DNA from: Bacteroides sp.
GTDB taxonomy: Bacteria; Bacteroidota; Bacteroidia; Bacteroidales; Muribaculaceae
DNA length: 64,000 nt
Assembly (NCBI GenBank): GCA_014802015.1
Contig: JAAVDB010000010.1
Span: forward strand, 1 to 64,000
Reading direction: 5' to 3'
Made by a program: the position numbers and the translations under genes. Every line of letters starts with the position of its first letter. The first letter of the stretch is position 1. Below are positions 18,383 through 28,454 of the stretch, piece by piece. A model generated the notes under the pieces. The model searched no databases, was not told the origin of the DNA, and was given only the letters and a program-made list of their open reading frames with translations.

Positions 18383-19111
18383 ATGGATTTCATTACAGGA
18401 GAAACCCTATATATAGACAAACCGCTTGAATGGACTTCGTTTGATGTTGTCAAGCGTATTCGTGGAGTGTTGTTGCATCGCCTGCACCGCAAGAAGATAA
18501 AGGTCGGTCATGCAGGCACACTCGACCCTCTGGCGACCGGAGTGATGATTGTAGTTACGGGCCGTTCGACAAAATTGATCGAAAGTCTGCAAGCCGGTGT
18601 CAAGGAGTATGTCGCGACGATACAGTTAGGCGCTACAACACCCTCATTTGATCTTGAGACAGAGATTGATGCAACTTATCCGACGGAGCATATCACACGT
18701 CAGGCGGTTGAGGATGTCTTACCTCGCTTTATCGGACGTATCGAACAGGTGCCACCTGCATTTTCGGCGTGCAAAGTGGACGGTCACCGTGCCTATAATA
18801 TGGCCCGTAAAGGTAAGGAGGTGGAACTCAAACCCAAAATCCTTGTGATTGACAGTATAGATATTGAGGATTTTGATACCGAATGCATGACTCTGCGTCT
18901 GCGTATCGTATGTAGTAAAGGTACATATATCAGGGCTTTGGCAAGAGATATCGGCGAGGCACTCGGTAGTGGCGGCCATCTGATAGGTCTGCGGCGCACG
19001 CGTGTGGGTGATGTCGGTATCGATGAGTGTCTTACTGTCGATCAGGCTGTGGAACTTATACGCACCACAGATATTGTCATACCTGACGAGGAGCAGGACA
19101 GGATTGATTGA
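18383..19111 (+). CDS. truB: tRNA pseudouridine(55) synthase TruB
   Basis: The 242-residue enzyme makes pseudouridine 55 in the T-loop of tRNAs. The catalytic motif VGHAGTLDPLATGVMIV contains the nucleophile Asp48. CSKGTYIRALARDIG is the second conserved block. It begins 9 bases after uppP. A 7-bp hairpin lies in the 94-base gap before queA. Confidence 0.97.
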   Translation: MDFITGETLYIDKPLEWTSFDVVKRIRGVLLHRLHRKKIKVGHAGTLDPLATGVMIVVTGRSTKLIESLQAGVKEYVATIQLGATTPSFDLETEIDATYPTEHITRQAVEDVLPRFIGRIEQVPPAFSACKVDGHRAYNMARKGKEVELKPKILVIDSIDIEDFDTECMTLRLRIVCSKGTYIRALARDIGEALGSGGHLIGLRRTRVGDVGIDECLTVDQAVELIRTTDIVIPDEEQDRID

Positions 19112-19205
19112 AATACTGAAGGACAGCCGATAGTGAACGGCTGTAATAACTCTCTCCATCACATATATTTTGCATAAAAATTCGAGAACATATATCTGAA
19201 AGAGG

Positions 19206-20255
19206 ATGAAACTTTCGCAATTCAAATTCCGCCTTCCCGACGAGCTTATTGCACAGCAGCCTTCCGGCGAGCGTGACGCGGCTCGCCTTATGGTAGTCAA
19301 CCGTAAAGACGGCTCGATTGAGCATCACGAATTTAAGGAAATCATCAATTATTTTGATGATGGTGACCTGTTTGTCTACAATGACTCAATGGTCTTCCCC
19401 GCACTTCTCTATGGTAATAAGGAGAAAACCGGAGCTCGTATCGAGGTGTTCCTTCTGCGTGAGTTAAGCGCTGAAAACAAACTGTGGGACGTACTCGTAG
19501 AGCCGGCCCGTAAAATCCGTATCGGTAACAAACTCTATTTCGGAGACGATGAGTCAATGGTGGCCGAGGTAATCGATAACACTACATCACGCGGACGTAC
19601 GCTGCGTTTCCTCTTCGACGGTTCACACGAGGAGTTCAAGGAGGAACTTTACAAACTCGGAGCCACTCCGCTGCCGTTCTATATCAACCGCGAATCAACT
19701 CCTGAGGATACGGAGCGTTATCAGACCATATATGCCCGTCGTGAGGGTGCTGTCGTGGCTTCAGGTGCCGGACTGCATTTCTCACGCGAACTCATGAAAC
19801 GTCTTGAGATCAAGGGGGTAGGTGAGGCATTCATCACTATTCACAGCGGTCTTGGCAACTACAGAGAAATCGATGTCGAGGACCTCACCAAGCATCGCAT
19901 GGACTCGGAGGAGATGGTGGCATCGCAGGAACTTGTCGATAAAGTAAATGCCACAAAGGATGCAGGCCACAAGATATGTGCTGTAGGTACGCAGGTGCTT
20001 CGCGGTATAGCAAGCGCCGTAAGTATGGGTGGGCACATGAAGACCTATACAGGCTGGACCAATAAGTTCATATTCCCGCCTTACGACTTTACTGTTACCG
20101 ATGCTCTTGTATCGAACTTCCATCTCCCTTACTCGACAATGCTCATGATGGTAGCTGCGTTCGGTGGCTATGATCTCGTCATGGAGGCCTATAAAAAGGC
20201 AGTCAAGGAGGGATATAAGTTCGGTGTCTACGGCGATTCGATGCTCATAATCTGA
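19206..20255 (+). CDS. queA: S-adenosylmethionine:tRNA ribosyltransferase-isomerase QueA
   Basis: The 349-residue enzyme transfers and isomerises the ribosyl group of SAM to make epoxyqueuosine in tRNA. Typical blocks are [19 protein letters not shown] at the N-terminus, [12 protein letters not shown], and [20 protein letters not shown] near the C-terminus. A purine-rich AAAGAGG just before the ATG is one of the few ribosome-binding-like sites in the window. The next gene starts 1 base after its stop. Confidence 0.97.
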   Translation: MKLSQFKFRLPDELIAQQPSGERDAARLMVVNRKDGSIEHHEFKEIINYFDDGDLFVYNDSMVFPALLYGNKEKTGARIEVFLLRELSAENKLWDVLVEPARKIRIGNKLYFGDDESMVAEVIDNTTSRGRTLRFLFDGSHEEFKEELYKLGATPLPFYINRESTPEDTERYQTIYARREGAVVASGAGLHFSRELMKRLEIKGVGEAFITIHSGLGNYREIDVEDLTKHRMDSEEMVASQELVDKVNATKDAGHKICAVGTQVLRGIASAVSMGGHMKTYTGWTNKFIFPPYDFTVTDALVSNFHLPYSTMLMMVAAFGGYDLVMEAYKKAVKEGYKFGVYGDSMLII

Positions 20256-20256
20256 T

Positions 20257-20862
20257 TTGGCTAAGTATCTGACCATAGCTAAGGAGGGCGAGGGCATCTA
20301 TCGTGAGAAGATGAGCCGGTTTCTCGCTTTTGCAGTCCCGGTGACTTCCGTCGACGAGGCAAAGGCGTGTATATCGATGTATGCCAACGAGTATCATGAC
20401 GCACGCCACGTATGCTGGGCCTATATGATAGGTGCCGACAGACTTACCTATCTGTCCAGCGATAATGGCGAGCCGTCGGGTACTGCCGGTAAGCCGATAC
20501 TCGGTCAGATCAACTCGCTCGGCCTCACTAATGTCGTTGTTATAGTCGTGCGCTATTTCGGTGGCATAAAGTTAGGTACTTCAGGCCTTATAGTGGCGTA
20601 TCGCGAGGCAGCAAGGCTGGCACTCGAAGATGCCGGATCGGTAGAGGGCCGAGAGATGACATCGATGACGGTCACATTCCCATATCTGGCTATGAACGAT
20701 GTCATGCGACTGATCAAGAGTGTCCCTGCATCCGACGCGGTAAAGATTACAAATCAGGAGTTTGACAATACATGTACGCTCACGCTATCGCTTCCGCTTG
20801 ACCTCGTACCGCTCCTGGGCGGAAAACTTGAGGCTGTTTCGGGAACATCATTAAACTATTGA
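20257..20862 (+). CDS. YigZ/IMPACT family protein
   Basis: The 201-residue protein has the UPF0029/IMPACT N-terminal domain (FLAFAVPVTSVDEAKACI, then SSDNGEPSGTAGKPIL and VVRYFGGIKLGTSGL) followed by the YigZ C-terminal domain. The start is a TTG one base after the queA stop; it keeps the conserved N-terminus, and the first ATG is only at residue 19. The family is linked to translation control, but its bacterial role is not settled. The tight spacing suggests translation coupled to queA. Confidence 0.9.
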   Translation: MAKYLTIAKEGEGIYREKMSRFLAFAVPVTSVDEAKACISMYANEYHDARHVCWAYMIGADRLTYLSSDNGEPSGTAGKPILGQINSLGLTNVVVIVVRYFGGIKLGTSGLIVAYREAARLALEDAGSVEGREMTSMTVTFPYLAMNDVMRLIKSVPASDAVKITNQEFDNTCTLTLSLPLDLVPLLGGKLEAVSGTSLNY

Positions 20863-20938
20863 GCCGATTGTAATGTTATAATTCAAGAATAAATTCATTC
20901 ACACATCAACTGCAAGTTTCAACACACCCATCATCTAT

Positions 20939-21301
20939 ATGACAGACAAAACCACCGACATTCTCCCGATGATAATCGAGGGCATACAGGACCGTAAGGG
21001 TAAGAATATAACCATTGTTGACCTAAGCGACATCGAGAGCGCTGCGGCATCGCGGTTCGTCATCTGCGAAGGTACATCCTCTCAGCATGTGGCGGCTGTG
21101 GCCGACAGTATACGCGAATATCTTCTCGAACATGCACGCATCAAACCCTATAATTATGACGGATATACCAACTCACAGTGGATTGTCATCGATTATGACG
21201 ATACGATGGTCCATGTGTTCCTCCCGTCGACGCGCCGTCTTTACGACCTTGAGGGTCTGTGGAGCGATGCTAAGATTACCGATATTCCAGATCTTGACTG
21301 A
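20939..21301 (+). CDS. rsfS: Ribosome silencing factor RsfS
   Basis: The 120-residue protein of the RsfS/Iojap family binds ribosomal protein uL14 and blocks subunit joining in starvation. Conserved features are IVDLSDIESAAASRFVICEG, the Gln-Trp-Ile-Val-Ile-Asp-Tyr stretch, and HVFLPSTRRLYDLEGLW. It lies 11 bases before ftsH, as often in Bacteroidales. Confidence 0.95.
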   Translation: MTDKTTDILPMIIEGIQDRKGKNITIVDLSDIESAAASRFVICEGTSSQHVAAVADSIREYLLEHARIKPYNYDGYTNSQWIVIDYDDTMVHVFLPSTRRLYDLEGLWSDAKITDIPDLD

Positions 21302-21312
21302 TACAATTATTA

Positions 21313-23442
21313 ATGAACATGCAGGATAACAACAGACCAAAGAAAAAGGGCATACGTTTCAGTATGTACTGGGCGTACGTCATTATCATAGTATTTCTCC
21401 TGGGAATGCTCTATCTTGATGAAAATTCGCTCTCGAAGAATGTCAGCTATTCCAAGTTTGAGCAGTATGTGTCGTCAGGTGGAGTGAAGGAGATTACAGT
21501 ATACACCAATACCAATCGTGCAGATGCTGTGCTTGATGATTCGCTCGCATCAAAGATCTTTGATGAACATCAGTATACGGCCGGAAAGGGTATAGAGGCC
21601 CATATCGTAACGGATATTCCTTCGGCTGACAAGATGAAGGATCAGATAGACCAGTGGATGGCTGACGGCAAGTTTAACGGAGAGGTAAATTATGAGAAAT
21701 CGTCCGATTACACATCGATCCTGTGGACATTCGGTCCTATAATCTTGCTCGTGGCTTTCTGGTTCTTTATGATGCGGCGCATGGCCGGTGGCGGTAACAG
21801 CAGTGGTGGCCCCGGCGGCGTGTTTAATGTCGGAAAGTCGAAGGCTAAGGTCTTTGAGAAGGGTGAGGCCACGAATGTCACGTTTAAGGATGTGGCTGGT
21901 CTTACCGAACCTAAGACTGAGATTCGTGAGATCGTGGAGTTTCTCCGCAATCCGCAGCGTTACACCGATTTGGGCGCGAAGATACCCAAGGGCGCACTAC
22001 TGGTAGGCCCTCCGGGAACCGGTAAAACTCTTCTCGCCAAGGCTGTAGCAGGTGAGGCTAATGTGCCGTTCTTCTCGATGTCAGGCTCGGACTTCGTCGA
22101 GATGTTCGTCGGTGTGGGTGCTTCGCGTGTGCGTGACCTGTTCCGTCAGGCTAAGGAGAAGGCTCCATGTATAGTATTTATCGACGAGATTGATGCCGTG
22201 GGACGTGCCCGTGGCAAGAATCCTAATATGGGAGCGAACGATGAGCGTGAGAATACACTCAATCAGTTGCTTACAGAGATGGACGGATTCGGTACCAACA
22301 GCGGAGTCATTATACTCGCTGCGACCAACCGTGCTGACATTCTTGATAAGGCTCTGCTGCGCGCGGGACGTTTTGACCGACAGATTAATGTAGATCTGCC
22401 CGAACTCAAGGACCGTATCGAGATCTTCAATGTGCATCTCCGCAAGATAAAGATTGACGATACGGTGGATGTTGAGGTGATGGCTCGCCAGACGGCCGGA
22501 TTCTCCGGTGCGGATATTGCCAATGTCTGCAATGAGGCTGCACTGATCGCAGCCCGTGGTAATAAGAAGACTGTCGACCGCGACAGTTTCATGGCGGCTA
22601 TAGACCGTATCATCTGTGGTCTCGAACACAGTTCCAAGATAATTTCAGCTGACGAAAAGAAGGCTATCGCTATACATGAAGCCGGACATGCTACGGTGTC
22701 ATGGTTCCTCGAATATTCCAACGAGATGGTCAAGGTGTCAATCGTGCCGCGCGGCATGGCGCTCGGAGCGGCATGGTATATGCCTGAGGAACGCCAGATC
22801 ACCCCTCTGCAGGCTCTGCTTGACCAGATGTGTATGACGCTCGGTGGACGTGCTGCCGAGGAACTAACATTCGGACAAGTTTCGACCGGAGCGCTCAATG
22901 ACCTCGAAAAGGTTACCAAAATGGCATACGCCATAGTTGTATATTATGGCATGAGTGACAAGATCCCCAATGTATGCTATTATGATTCTACAGGTCAGGC
23001 ATACGGATTCTCCAAGCCTTACGGCGGCGAACGTGCCCGTCAGATAGACGAGGAGGTGTCACGCATAATCAACGAACAGTACGAACGTGCCAAGCGTATC
23101 CTCAGCGAGCACAAGGATGGACATGCACGTCTTGCCGAGACACTTCTGACTAAGGAAGTGATGTATGCCGAGGACCTCAAGGAAATCTTCGGTCCGCGCC
23201 AGTGGCGTTCGCGCACGGAGGAGATCATGCGTCTGCAGGCAGAGCGTGATGCCGCCCGTGAAGCCGAACTGGCACAGACTGACGATTCCGACAATCATAA
23301 ATCGGAAGCCGGAGTAGACAACCAATCGGACTCTGCTGACAACGTGGAGGATGTAGAAGCAACGGAGATCGCGTCAGATACAACCAATGCAGAATCAGAA
23401 ACGTCCGACACGACCACCCCACCGCCATTCAAGGGGGTATAA
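21313..23442 (+). CDS. ftsH: ATP-dependent zinc metalloprotease FtsH
   Basis: The 709-residue membrane protease degrades unassembled or damaged membrane and regulatory proteins. It has two membrane segments (about 17-35 and 136-154) flanking a periplasmic domain. The AAA module carries Walker A GPPGTGKT (232-239), Walker B and the second region of homology. The zinc protease motif HEAGH is at 455-459. The acidic Asp/Thr/Ser-rich tail after residue 650 is typical of Bacteroidota FtsH. It is the last gene of the ftsX run and is followed by a strong terminator. Confidence 0.98.
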   Translation: MNMQDNNRPKKKGIRFSMYWAYVIIIVFLLGMLYLDENSLSKNVSYSKFEQYVSSGGVKEITVYTNTNRADAVLDDSLASKIFDEHQYTAGKGIEAHIVTDIPSADKMKDQIDQWMADGKFNGEVNYEKSSDYTSILWTFGPIILLVAFWFFMMRRMAGGGNSSGGPGGVFNVGKSKAKVFEKGEATNVTFKDVAGLTEPKTEIREIVEFLRNPQRYTDLGAKIPKGALLVGPPGTGKTLLAKAVAGEANVPFFSMSGSDFVEMFVGVGASRVRDLFRQAKEKAPCIVFIDEIDAVGRARGKNPNMGANDERENTLNQLLTEMDGFGTNSGVIILAATNRADILDKALLRAGRFDRQINVDLPELKDRIEIFNVHLRKIKIDDTVDVEVMARQTAGFSGADIANVCNEAALIAARGNKKTVDRDSFMAAIDRIICGLEHSSKIISADEKKAIAIHEAGHATVSWFLEYSNEMVKVSIVPRGMALGAAWYMPEERQITPLQALLDQMCMTLGGRAAEELTFGQVSTGALNDLEKVTKMAYAIVVYYGMSDKIPNVCYYDSTGQAYGFSKPYGGERARQIDEEVSRIINEQYERAKRILSEHKDGHARLAETLLTKEVMYAEDLKEIFGPRQWRSRTEEIMRLQAERDAAREAELAQTDDSDNHKSEAGVDNQSDSADNVEDVEATEIASDTTNAESETSDTTTPPPFKGV

Positions 23443-23468
23443 TGACCCCACAAAATAGTCAATAAAAT

Positions 23469-23513
23469 AACCGCACCCCGGAGTGACAATGAATCATTTT
23501 CCGAGGTGCGGTT
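23469..23513. terminator. Bidirectional terminator between ftsH and the polysaccharide region
   Basis: A 9-bp stem AACCGCACC (23469-23477) with GGTGCGGTT (23505-23513) continues into a shorter inner CGGA/TCCG stem. A second hairpin, ATGCCAAT (23565-23572) with ATTGGCAT (23591-23598), lies closer to the minus-strand glycosyltransferase and may end that operon. They mark the left border of the polysaccharide region. Confidence 0.75.
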
Positions 23514-23618
23514 GTTATTTATAAATATGAACGAAACAGTAAGTTCCCGGTCGGTTACTAACGAATGCCAATATATTTATGACCAAAAGCATTGGCATCC
23601 ATCAGTGCGATTTTAATA

Positions 23619-24371
23619 TTATTTCATATATTTAATCAAGCCCGATATTGAGTATGTTATCATATAATAACAAGCTAATAGAAGGTTGATATGATGGTGA
23701 TTACGTATTACTCTCCAATGTTCTCGGAACATCCTGATTTTATTGGCTGAGCGGGACTCAGGTGCTTCCCGATAGTAAGCGGTGACTTCACATAAATTAT
23801 GTGCACAATATCCTTTCTTTAGAATATCAAGCCAAAAACAGAAATCCTCTTGTTGTATTGGTTTGAAGCGTGTGTTTCCGATGGCTTTTCTTTCTAAAAT
23901 AGATGTAAGACAAGGTATCGCATTCGATTTCAAAAGGCTTTGATAAGTAGACGTTTTACGAGTCTTAACTATCCTATTTGATTTGTTTCCATTAAAATCA
24001 ATTTTCTCATAAAAAGAATATCCGAATACCAAGCCGTAACTCTCCATCCATTCCACTTGTTTTTTTAACTTATCAGGCATCCAGATGTCATCGGCATCTA
24101 AAAATGCTATGTATTTACCATCGGCATTATCAATTCCGATATTTCGTGGGAGAGAGGGTGATCCGGATTTATTCAGTGTTTTAAAGGATTTTATTCTTGA
24201 GTCACACTCGGTAAAACGTTGTATGATTTGTGCCGAATTGTCTGTCGAACAATCGTCTATTATCAATAGTTCCCAATTTTGATAGCTCTGTCCGATAACA
24301 GAATTTATTGAGTCATTAAGATACTCTCCAGCATTATAGCATGGAACAATGACGGATACCAAAGGTGTCAT
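23619..24371 (-). CDS. Glycosyltransferase family 2 (last gene of the minus operon)
   Basis: The 250-residue GT-A enzyme has the start VSVIVPCYNAGEYL, IIDDCSTDNS (Asp39-Asp40), and the metal-binding DADD at 92-95. It is similar in length and motifs to the last gene of the plus operon (44361-45137), which shares ELLIxDDCSTDNSxQII. The A/T-rich sequence is unlike the adjacent ftsH. The sugar and linkage are unknown. A 58-base gap separates it from the preceding gene. Confidence 0.9.
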   Translation of the reverse strand: MTPLVSVIVPCYNAGEYLNDSINSVIGQSYQNWELLIIDDCSTDNSAQIIQRFTECDSRIKSFKTLNKSGSPSLPRNIGIDNADGKYIAFLDADDIWMPDKLKKQVEWMESYGLVFGYSFYEKIDFNGNKSNRIVKTRKTSTYQSLLKSNAIPCLTSILERKAIGNTRFKPIQQEDFCFWLDILKKGYCAHNLCEVTAYYREAPESRSANKIRMFREHWRVIRNHHHINLLLACYYMITYSISGLIKYMK

Positions 24372-24429
24372 GTCACATATAATTTAATTATTGAAAAATT
24401 TTTAAAGCAAAAGACGGTTAACTATGGTA

Positions 24430-25503
24430 TCACTCTTGTTTCCCATTAATAAAATATCGATATGCATCCACTGATTTTTGTGCTATATTTGACCAACTAT
24501 AAGTATTTGCAATTTTGTATGCATTCTGAGAAAGTTCTACTCTTCTTTCCTTGAACTCATTAATAGCTGATTCTATAGTCTCTGCAATTTTCTCCGGTTT
24601 CAGATCAGAAACCCAACCGGCATCGAATGATCTGATCTCAGTTCCCATATTTGTTTCAGGCGTAACCAAGCAAGGTAAGCCAGATCCTAATGCCTCCAGC
24701 ACAGCCATTGGCATGCCTTCGTAACGTGATGTTAGAATGAATATGTCATTTTGTGACAATGCTTCAAATTTTTTCTGTCCGTATACCGGACCATGATAGT
24801 GACAGTTAGGTAACTCATTGATCCATTTGATAAAAATATCAGGAGGATTCGGCCCGTAAAAATTAAATTCTGTCTTTTCTAAAATTGTTGAAGGGAGTAT
24901 TTTTAGAGCTTTAAACAAAATGTCCAATCCTTTTTGACAAATGTCCATCCTTCCTAAATATATAAACCTAACTTTGTCAACTCTCTCACCCGGTGAATGT
25001 ATTCTCGGTGTTATTCCATTTGGTATTATACAACTTTGATTATTATTAATATGGAAAATCGAGGAGTCCTGTTCCTCTTTATTCAAGTATATTATTCCGG
25101 ACGCTTGTTCTACAAACTTATTAGTGAAAAGATAACGGAAAATACTTTTTAAGAATCTGTTTTTATTATAGTTTTGAACTGTGGCTCCTCCATGAAATTC
25201 AATACAATAAGGTATACTTTTTGATCTCAAAAACCGTGCAAATAGAACATATCTCAGATAATATAATGAATGAAAAATGACTATATCCGGATTATGTTCT
25301 TCTATATACTCTTTAAAGTTGAAGAATCCTGCAAAATTCAGATAATTCTCTCCGCCATACATTCCGGCATATCTGCTTATCAGTATGCCACATTCGACAT
25401 GATGACCTAATTCTCGCTGTGCAGGCATCAGATTATTGATTACCTCGGTGATGCCATTGGCCGGATGAGGAGGAATTAAATCAGCAATATGTAATATTTT
25501 CAT
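24430..25503 (-). CDS. Glycosyltransferase family 4
   Basis: The GT-B protein has the N-terminal donor-side start MKILHIADLIPPHPANGITE and the C-terminal motif SRYEGMPMAVLEALGSGLP with its conserved Glu residues. I place the start at the ATG 25501-25503, giving 357 residues. A longer frame from 25542 adds 13 residues ahead of the normal start and would overlap the upstream gene. It probably adds one sugar to the repeat unit. It is A/T-rich, like its operon neighbours. Confidence 0.88.
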   Translation of the reverse strand: MKILHIADLIPPHPANGITEVINNLMPAQRELGHHVECGILISRYAGMYGGENYLNFAGFFNFKEYIEEHNPDIVIFHSLYYLRYVLFARFLRSKSIPYCIEFHGGATVQNYNKNRFLKSIFRYLFTNKFVEQASGIIYLNKEEQDSSIFHINNNQSCIIPNGITPRIHSPGERVDKVRFIYLGRMDICQKGLDILFKALKILPSTILEKTEFNFYGPNPPDIFIKWINELPNCHYHGPVYGQKKFEALSQNDIFILTSRYEGMPMAVLEALGSGLPCLVTPETNMGTEIRSFDAGWVSDLKPEKIAETIESAINEFKERRVELSQNAYKIANTYSWSNIAQKSVDAYRYFINGKQE

Positions 25504-25513
25504 TTTATAGGAA

Positions 25514-26602
25514 TTAACGTATAAAGTAAGGATATACAGCATTCCAGTTTGGACGCAATATCAATATTGTCCAGTAGTATATATTGATACTTAATAATGA
25601 GATTAGAGCAAAAATCATACGGACTTGGCTCTTCGCGTATTTCAATATATTGGGAATAAGTATGATGGCATAAATTAGATAATATTGAGATAATCGTCCG
25701 AATATACTCATGTTATATGACAGGATGAGTATTCCGGTTCCTATCAACGTCATATAAAAAGGGAATGCTAATTCTGACTTTTCGAATTTTATGCTTCCAA
25801 TATTAGACCTTATGTATAGGGTTGAAAGCAATATAATTATATATATGGCTACTTGAAACAGAGCTCCTATTTTCCCACTCTCACCATATATGGAACCGAC
25901 ATAATCAGCATATCCAATTATGTATCTGAGAGTGTAATTTAAAATACCCGAAAAACCGATATATGAAATAAATGTAATGACAACAATTAGACATATATTC
26001 TTAGTGTTCATCTTTATACCCTTAATGAAGTATACCGGTAAGACAATTAATGCTGTCACATGAAAACTTGCCGCAGTAATAATGGTTAGGATAAACTTTT
26101 TCAAATCATGCTCTTGAATGTATTTGTAAGCATAAGTTGTCAATGCTACTGCTATGGATTGCCTGATTATATTCAGAGAACTGTCGAAAAAGCCCAAGCA
26201 AATAAAATACATTACTGACATGAAATACCATTTTGAATATTTCTTTATGAAATCATAAAATAAAAATATAGAAATACCGCCTGTGACTATGATAATAGCG
26301 TTAGGATTACTTGTCAATAGTTTTATAAGCGAGCAAAGAAGGATATAGCCAGGCTCCATCCGGTCATTAAAATCAAACGGTGTATGAAGAGAGAATACTC
26401 GAATGTATGTGCTGGTATCTTTTCCAATCATTTCACCCCTGAACATACTCATGAATGCGAGTATACTCATGACACACATTAGAAAAAAATTGTCAGATAG
26501 GGTTTTAACCCTCATTATCCGGCCTTGTTTCTCGATACCGAATGCATGATAGCTAAACAGCCATACTATTAGTATACCTATCTCAAGAACACCAAAACTC
26601 AT
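25514..26602 (-). CDS. EpsG family polysaccharide polymerase (Wzy-like)
   Basis: The 362-residue polytopic membrane protein has about ten hydrophobic segments. Family features include RGEMIGKDTSTYIRVF, GYILLCSLIKLL, and an NIIRQSIAVALTTYAYKY stretch like the RQ...A motif of EpsG proteins. It would polymerise lipid-linked repeat units outside the inner membrane. It overlaps the upstream GT2 gene by 4 bases. It is one of two EpsG-like genes; the other is in the plus operon. Confidence 0.83.
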   Translation of the reverse strand: MSFGVLEIGILIVWLFSYHAFGIEKQGRIMRVKTLSDNFFLMCVMSILAFMSMFRGEMIGKDTSTYIRVFSLHTPFDFNDRMEPGYILLCSLIKLLTSNPNAIIIVTGGISIFLFYDFIKKYSKWYFMSVMYFICLGFFDSSLNIIRQSIAVALTTYAYKYIQEHDLKKFILTIITAASFHVTALIVLPVYFIKGIKMNTKNICLIVVITFISYIGFSGILNYTLRYIIGYADYVGSIYGESGKIGALFQVAIYIIILLSTLYIRSNIGSIKFEKSELAFPFYMTLIGTGILILSYNMSIFGRLSQYYLIYAIILIPNILKYAKSQVRMIFALISLLSINIYYWTILILRPNWNAVYPYFIR

Positions 26603-27495
26603 CTATATAATTTTAACCGGCTAAGTAAATGATATATATACTTAAGATGCGAATATAAATCCGGAGTACCCCATTTTAGTAATGATCTATAAACCCGATA
26701 TGCTTCCCTATATTTACCACATGTGATGTAACGTACCACGCACGTATTGTACTGATATTTATATATCTCGTTCTTTAACGGCATTTGTTCTATATCATCA
26801 TGGAAGTGGTTAAGGAAATAATCAAGATATTCGATTGCTTTATGAGGATTGATGGCGACTTCATTGACTGTTTCAAATTTTATAACTTGAGCATTATGAG
26901 CCTTTATCATCTTCCAATTGCGAAAAAATCTGACGTACAATTCATAATCCTGGTGGCGTCGGAATTTTTCATCAAAACCATCTAATGCTTCTATACAACT
27001 TCTTCTAAAAACGACGGTAGATGTATTAAAATAGCATTTCCCACTAAGAATCAGCCCTACATCACTGACATTGTCCGGATTATGAGTATGCAATTTTGAC
27101 CCGTCTTTCCTTACGATCACCGTGTCACAATAGCATGCATTATAATCACAATTATGCTCTAATGTTTCAATTTGAGACTGAATTTTGTCTTTTGAAAATA
27201 TATCATCATCGTCAAGAAAACAGATATATTTGCCTTTAGAATGTGAAAAGCCTGTATTTCTCGCCGCTGAACCATTTTTATTGACAGAATGCTTTATGTA
27301 TGTAATTGCACACTTATGAATATATTCAGATAGCAATTTTTCAGTCTCAATCTGATGATCTGAACCGATTCCATTATCATCTACTACAATTATTTCTATA
27401 TGTTTATATGATTGAGATAATACACTTTCAATAGCTCTTATCAAATTAATCGGACGAGAATACGTCGGAACTATTACAGAAACGAGTGGTGACAT
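26599..27495 (-). CDS. Glycosyltransferase family 2
   Basis: The 298-residue GT-A enzyme has VSVIVPTYSRPINLIRAIES at the N-terminus, VVDDNG (Asp39-Asp40) and a DDDD metal site at 95-98. The C-terminal 90 residues are helical and Tyr/His-rich. It overlaps the following EpsG gene by 4 bases, indicating translational coupling, and sits 8 bases downstream of the ATP-grasp gene. Substrate unknown. Confidence 0.9.
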   Translation of the reverse strand: MSPLVSVIVPTYSRPINLIRAIESVLSQSYKHIEIIVVDDNGIGSDHQIETEKLLSEYIHKCAITYIKHSVNKNGSAARNTGFSHSKGKYICFLDDDDIFSKDKIQSQIETLEHNCDYNACYCDTVIVRKDGSKLHTHNPDNVSDVGLILSGKCYFNTSTVVFRRSCIEALDGFDEKFRRHQDYELYVRFFRNWKMIKAHNAQVIKFETVNEVAINPHKAIEYLDYFLNHFHDDIEQMPLKNEIYKYQYNTCVVRYITCGKYREAYRVYRSLLKWGTPDLYSHLKYIYHLLSRLKLYR

Positions 27496-27503
27496 ATTAT
27501 ACT

Positions 27504-28454
27504 TTACTGTCTTATTCCTAACTCTTTTATTGCTTTGCTACAGAGTATGCCCATTTCACGCAGACTTTTGTCAGTATGTGAAGTGGTGCGTCCGGCCGCG
27601 CCGGTCATAGTCATTTCACCGAAATATACCTTATTATCCACTTCATAGAAATCAATTCTCATTTGTGGATGGCCTTTTGATAAAGTAGAGGCCATCTCTA
27701 ACATTTTATTCAATCCTTTAGGTCGCGGAATAGCGGATGTTGACCGAATATGTTTGTCAGAATAAAGCAGACGACCCGATTCGATCCTATCCCACGTGTG
27801 TGCATCATATAAATCGATCTTGATAGAATCATTTATGCGGTCACAGCAAACGAAACAGCGGTCAACATATCCGTTGAAACACCAGAATTTATAATCAATC
27901 AATGTCTCAGAGATTCCTTCTTGCTTCTTTGCATCAAGCATGCTTTCCGCTAATATCATAGGAGTGATTCTGAGGTAATGCGGTTCTGCTGAATCCTTCC
28001 CGAAAGGATGTCTGTATAATTTCCTGAAATATCGTTTAATATCATTCAGATCTGCTTGTTTTTTATCTTTTATGAGAAGAACATCGCCTGCGCCATTATT
28101 GATTTTTAGAACAAACTTATCAGGAAGATTATCAAAATCAATTTTTTCAGGATCAGACCATGATGCTAAAAGAGGTACAAGTGTCTCTTCATACCCCATA
28201 TCTCTTATGATCTCTCTGACTCGATATTTATCAGCAAACAGACTCCATGCAGATGTGTCAGTGTTGAACGCAAGCCAGTTTATCCATTGATTGAGATCTT
28301 CAGGATCTTTCCAGTTGATACGTCTTCCGAATGTTTGGCGATACATAATATCGGCATGTCGTCTGAAATTACCAGTTTCTCTCCAATATCGCGCCATAGT
28401 AGCGAGATAAATTTTTCGAGGATTTAAATAAGATAGTACCATCTGATATATCAT
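27504..28454 (-). CDS. TupA-like ATP-grasp protein
   Basis: The 316-residue protein resembles the TupA-like ATP-grasp family, named after the teichuronopeptide protein TupA. Visible blocks are LPDKFVLKINNGAGDVLLIKDK (ATP-binding lysines), DYKFWCFNGYVDRCFV, and VDNKVYFGEMTMTGAAGRTT with the acidic metal site. Such proteins may join an amino acid or peptide to a glycan; this is inferred from the fold. A related gene is in the plus operon (42943-43878). It overlaps the upstream GT4 gene by 4 bases. Confidence 0.82.
   Translation of the reverse strand: MIYQMVLSYLNPRKIYLATMARYWRETGNFRRHADIMYRQTFGRRINWKDPEDLNQWINWLAFNTDTSAWSLFADKYRVREIIRDMGYEETLVPLLASWSDPEKIDFDNLPDKFVLKINNGAGDVLLIKDKKQADLNDIKRYFRKLYRHPFGKDSAEPHYLRITPMILAESMLDAKKQEGISETLIDYKFWCFNGYVDRCFVCCDRINDSIKIDLYDAHTWDRIESGRLLYSDKHIRSTSAIPRPKGLNKMLEMASTLSKGHPQMRIDFYEVDNKVYFGEMTMTGAAGRTTSHTDKSLREMGILCSKAIKELGIRQ

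Noticed and set aside
18719-19300. 193-codon open frame on the minus strand
   Set aside because: It lies opposite truB and the start of queA, both well-supported genes; its protein is Cys/Thr/His-rich with no recognisable domain.
22263-22934. 223-codon open frame opposite ftsH
   Set aside because: Shadow of the conserved AAA and protease domains of ftsH; Ser-rich product with no family features.
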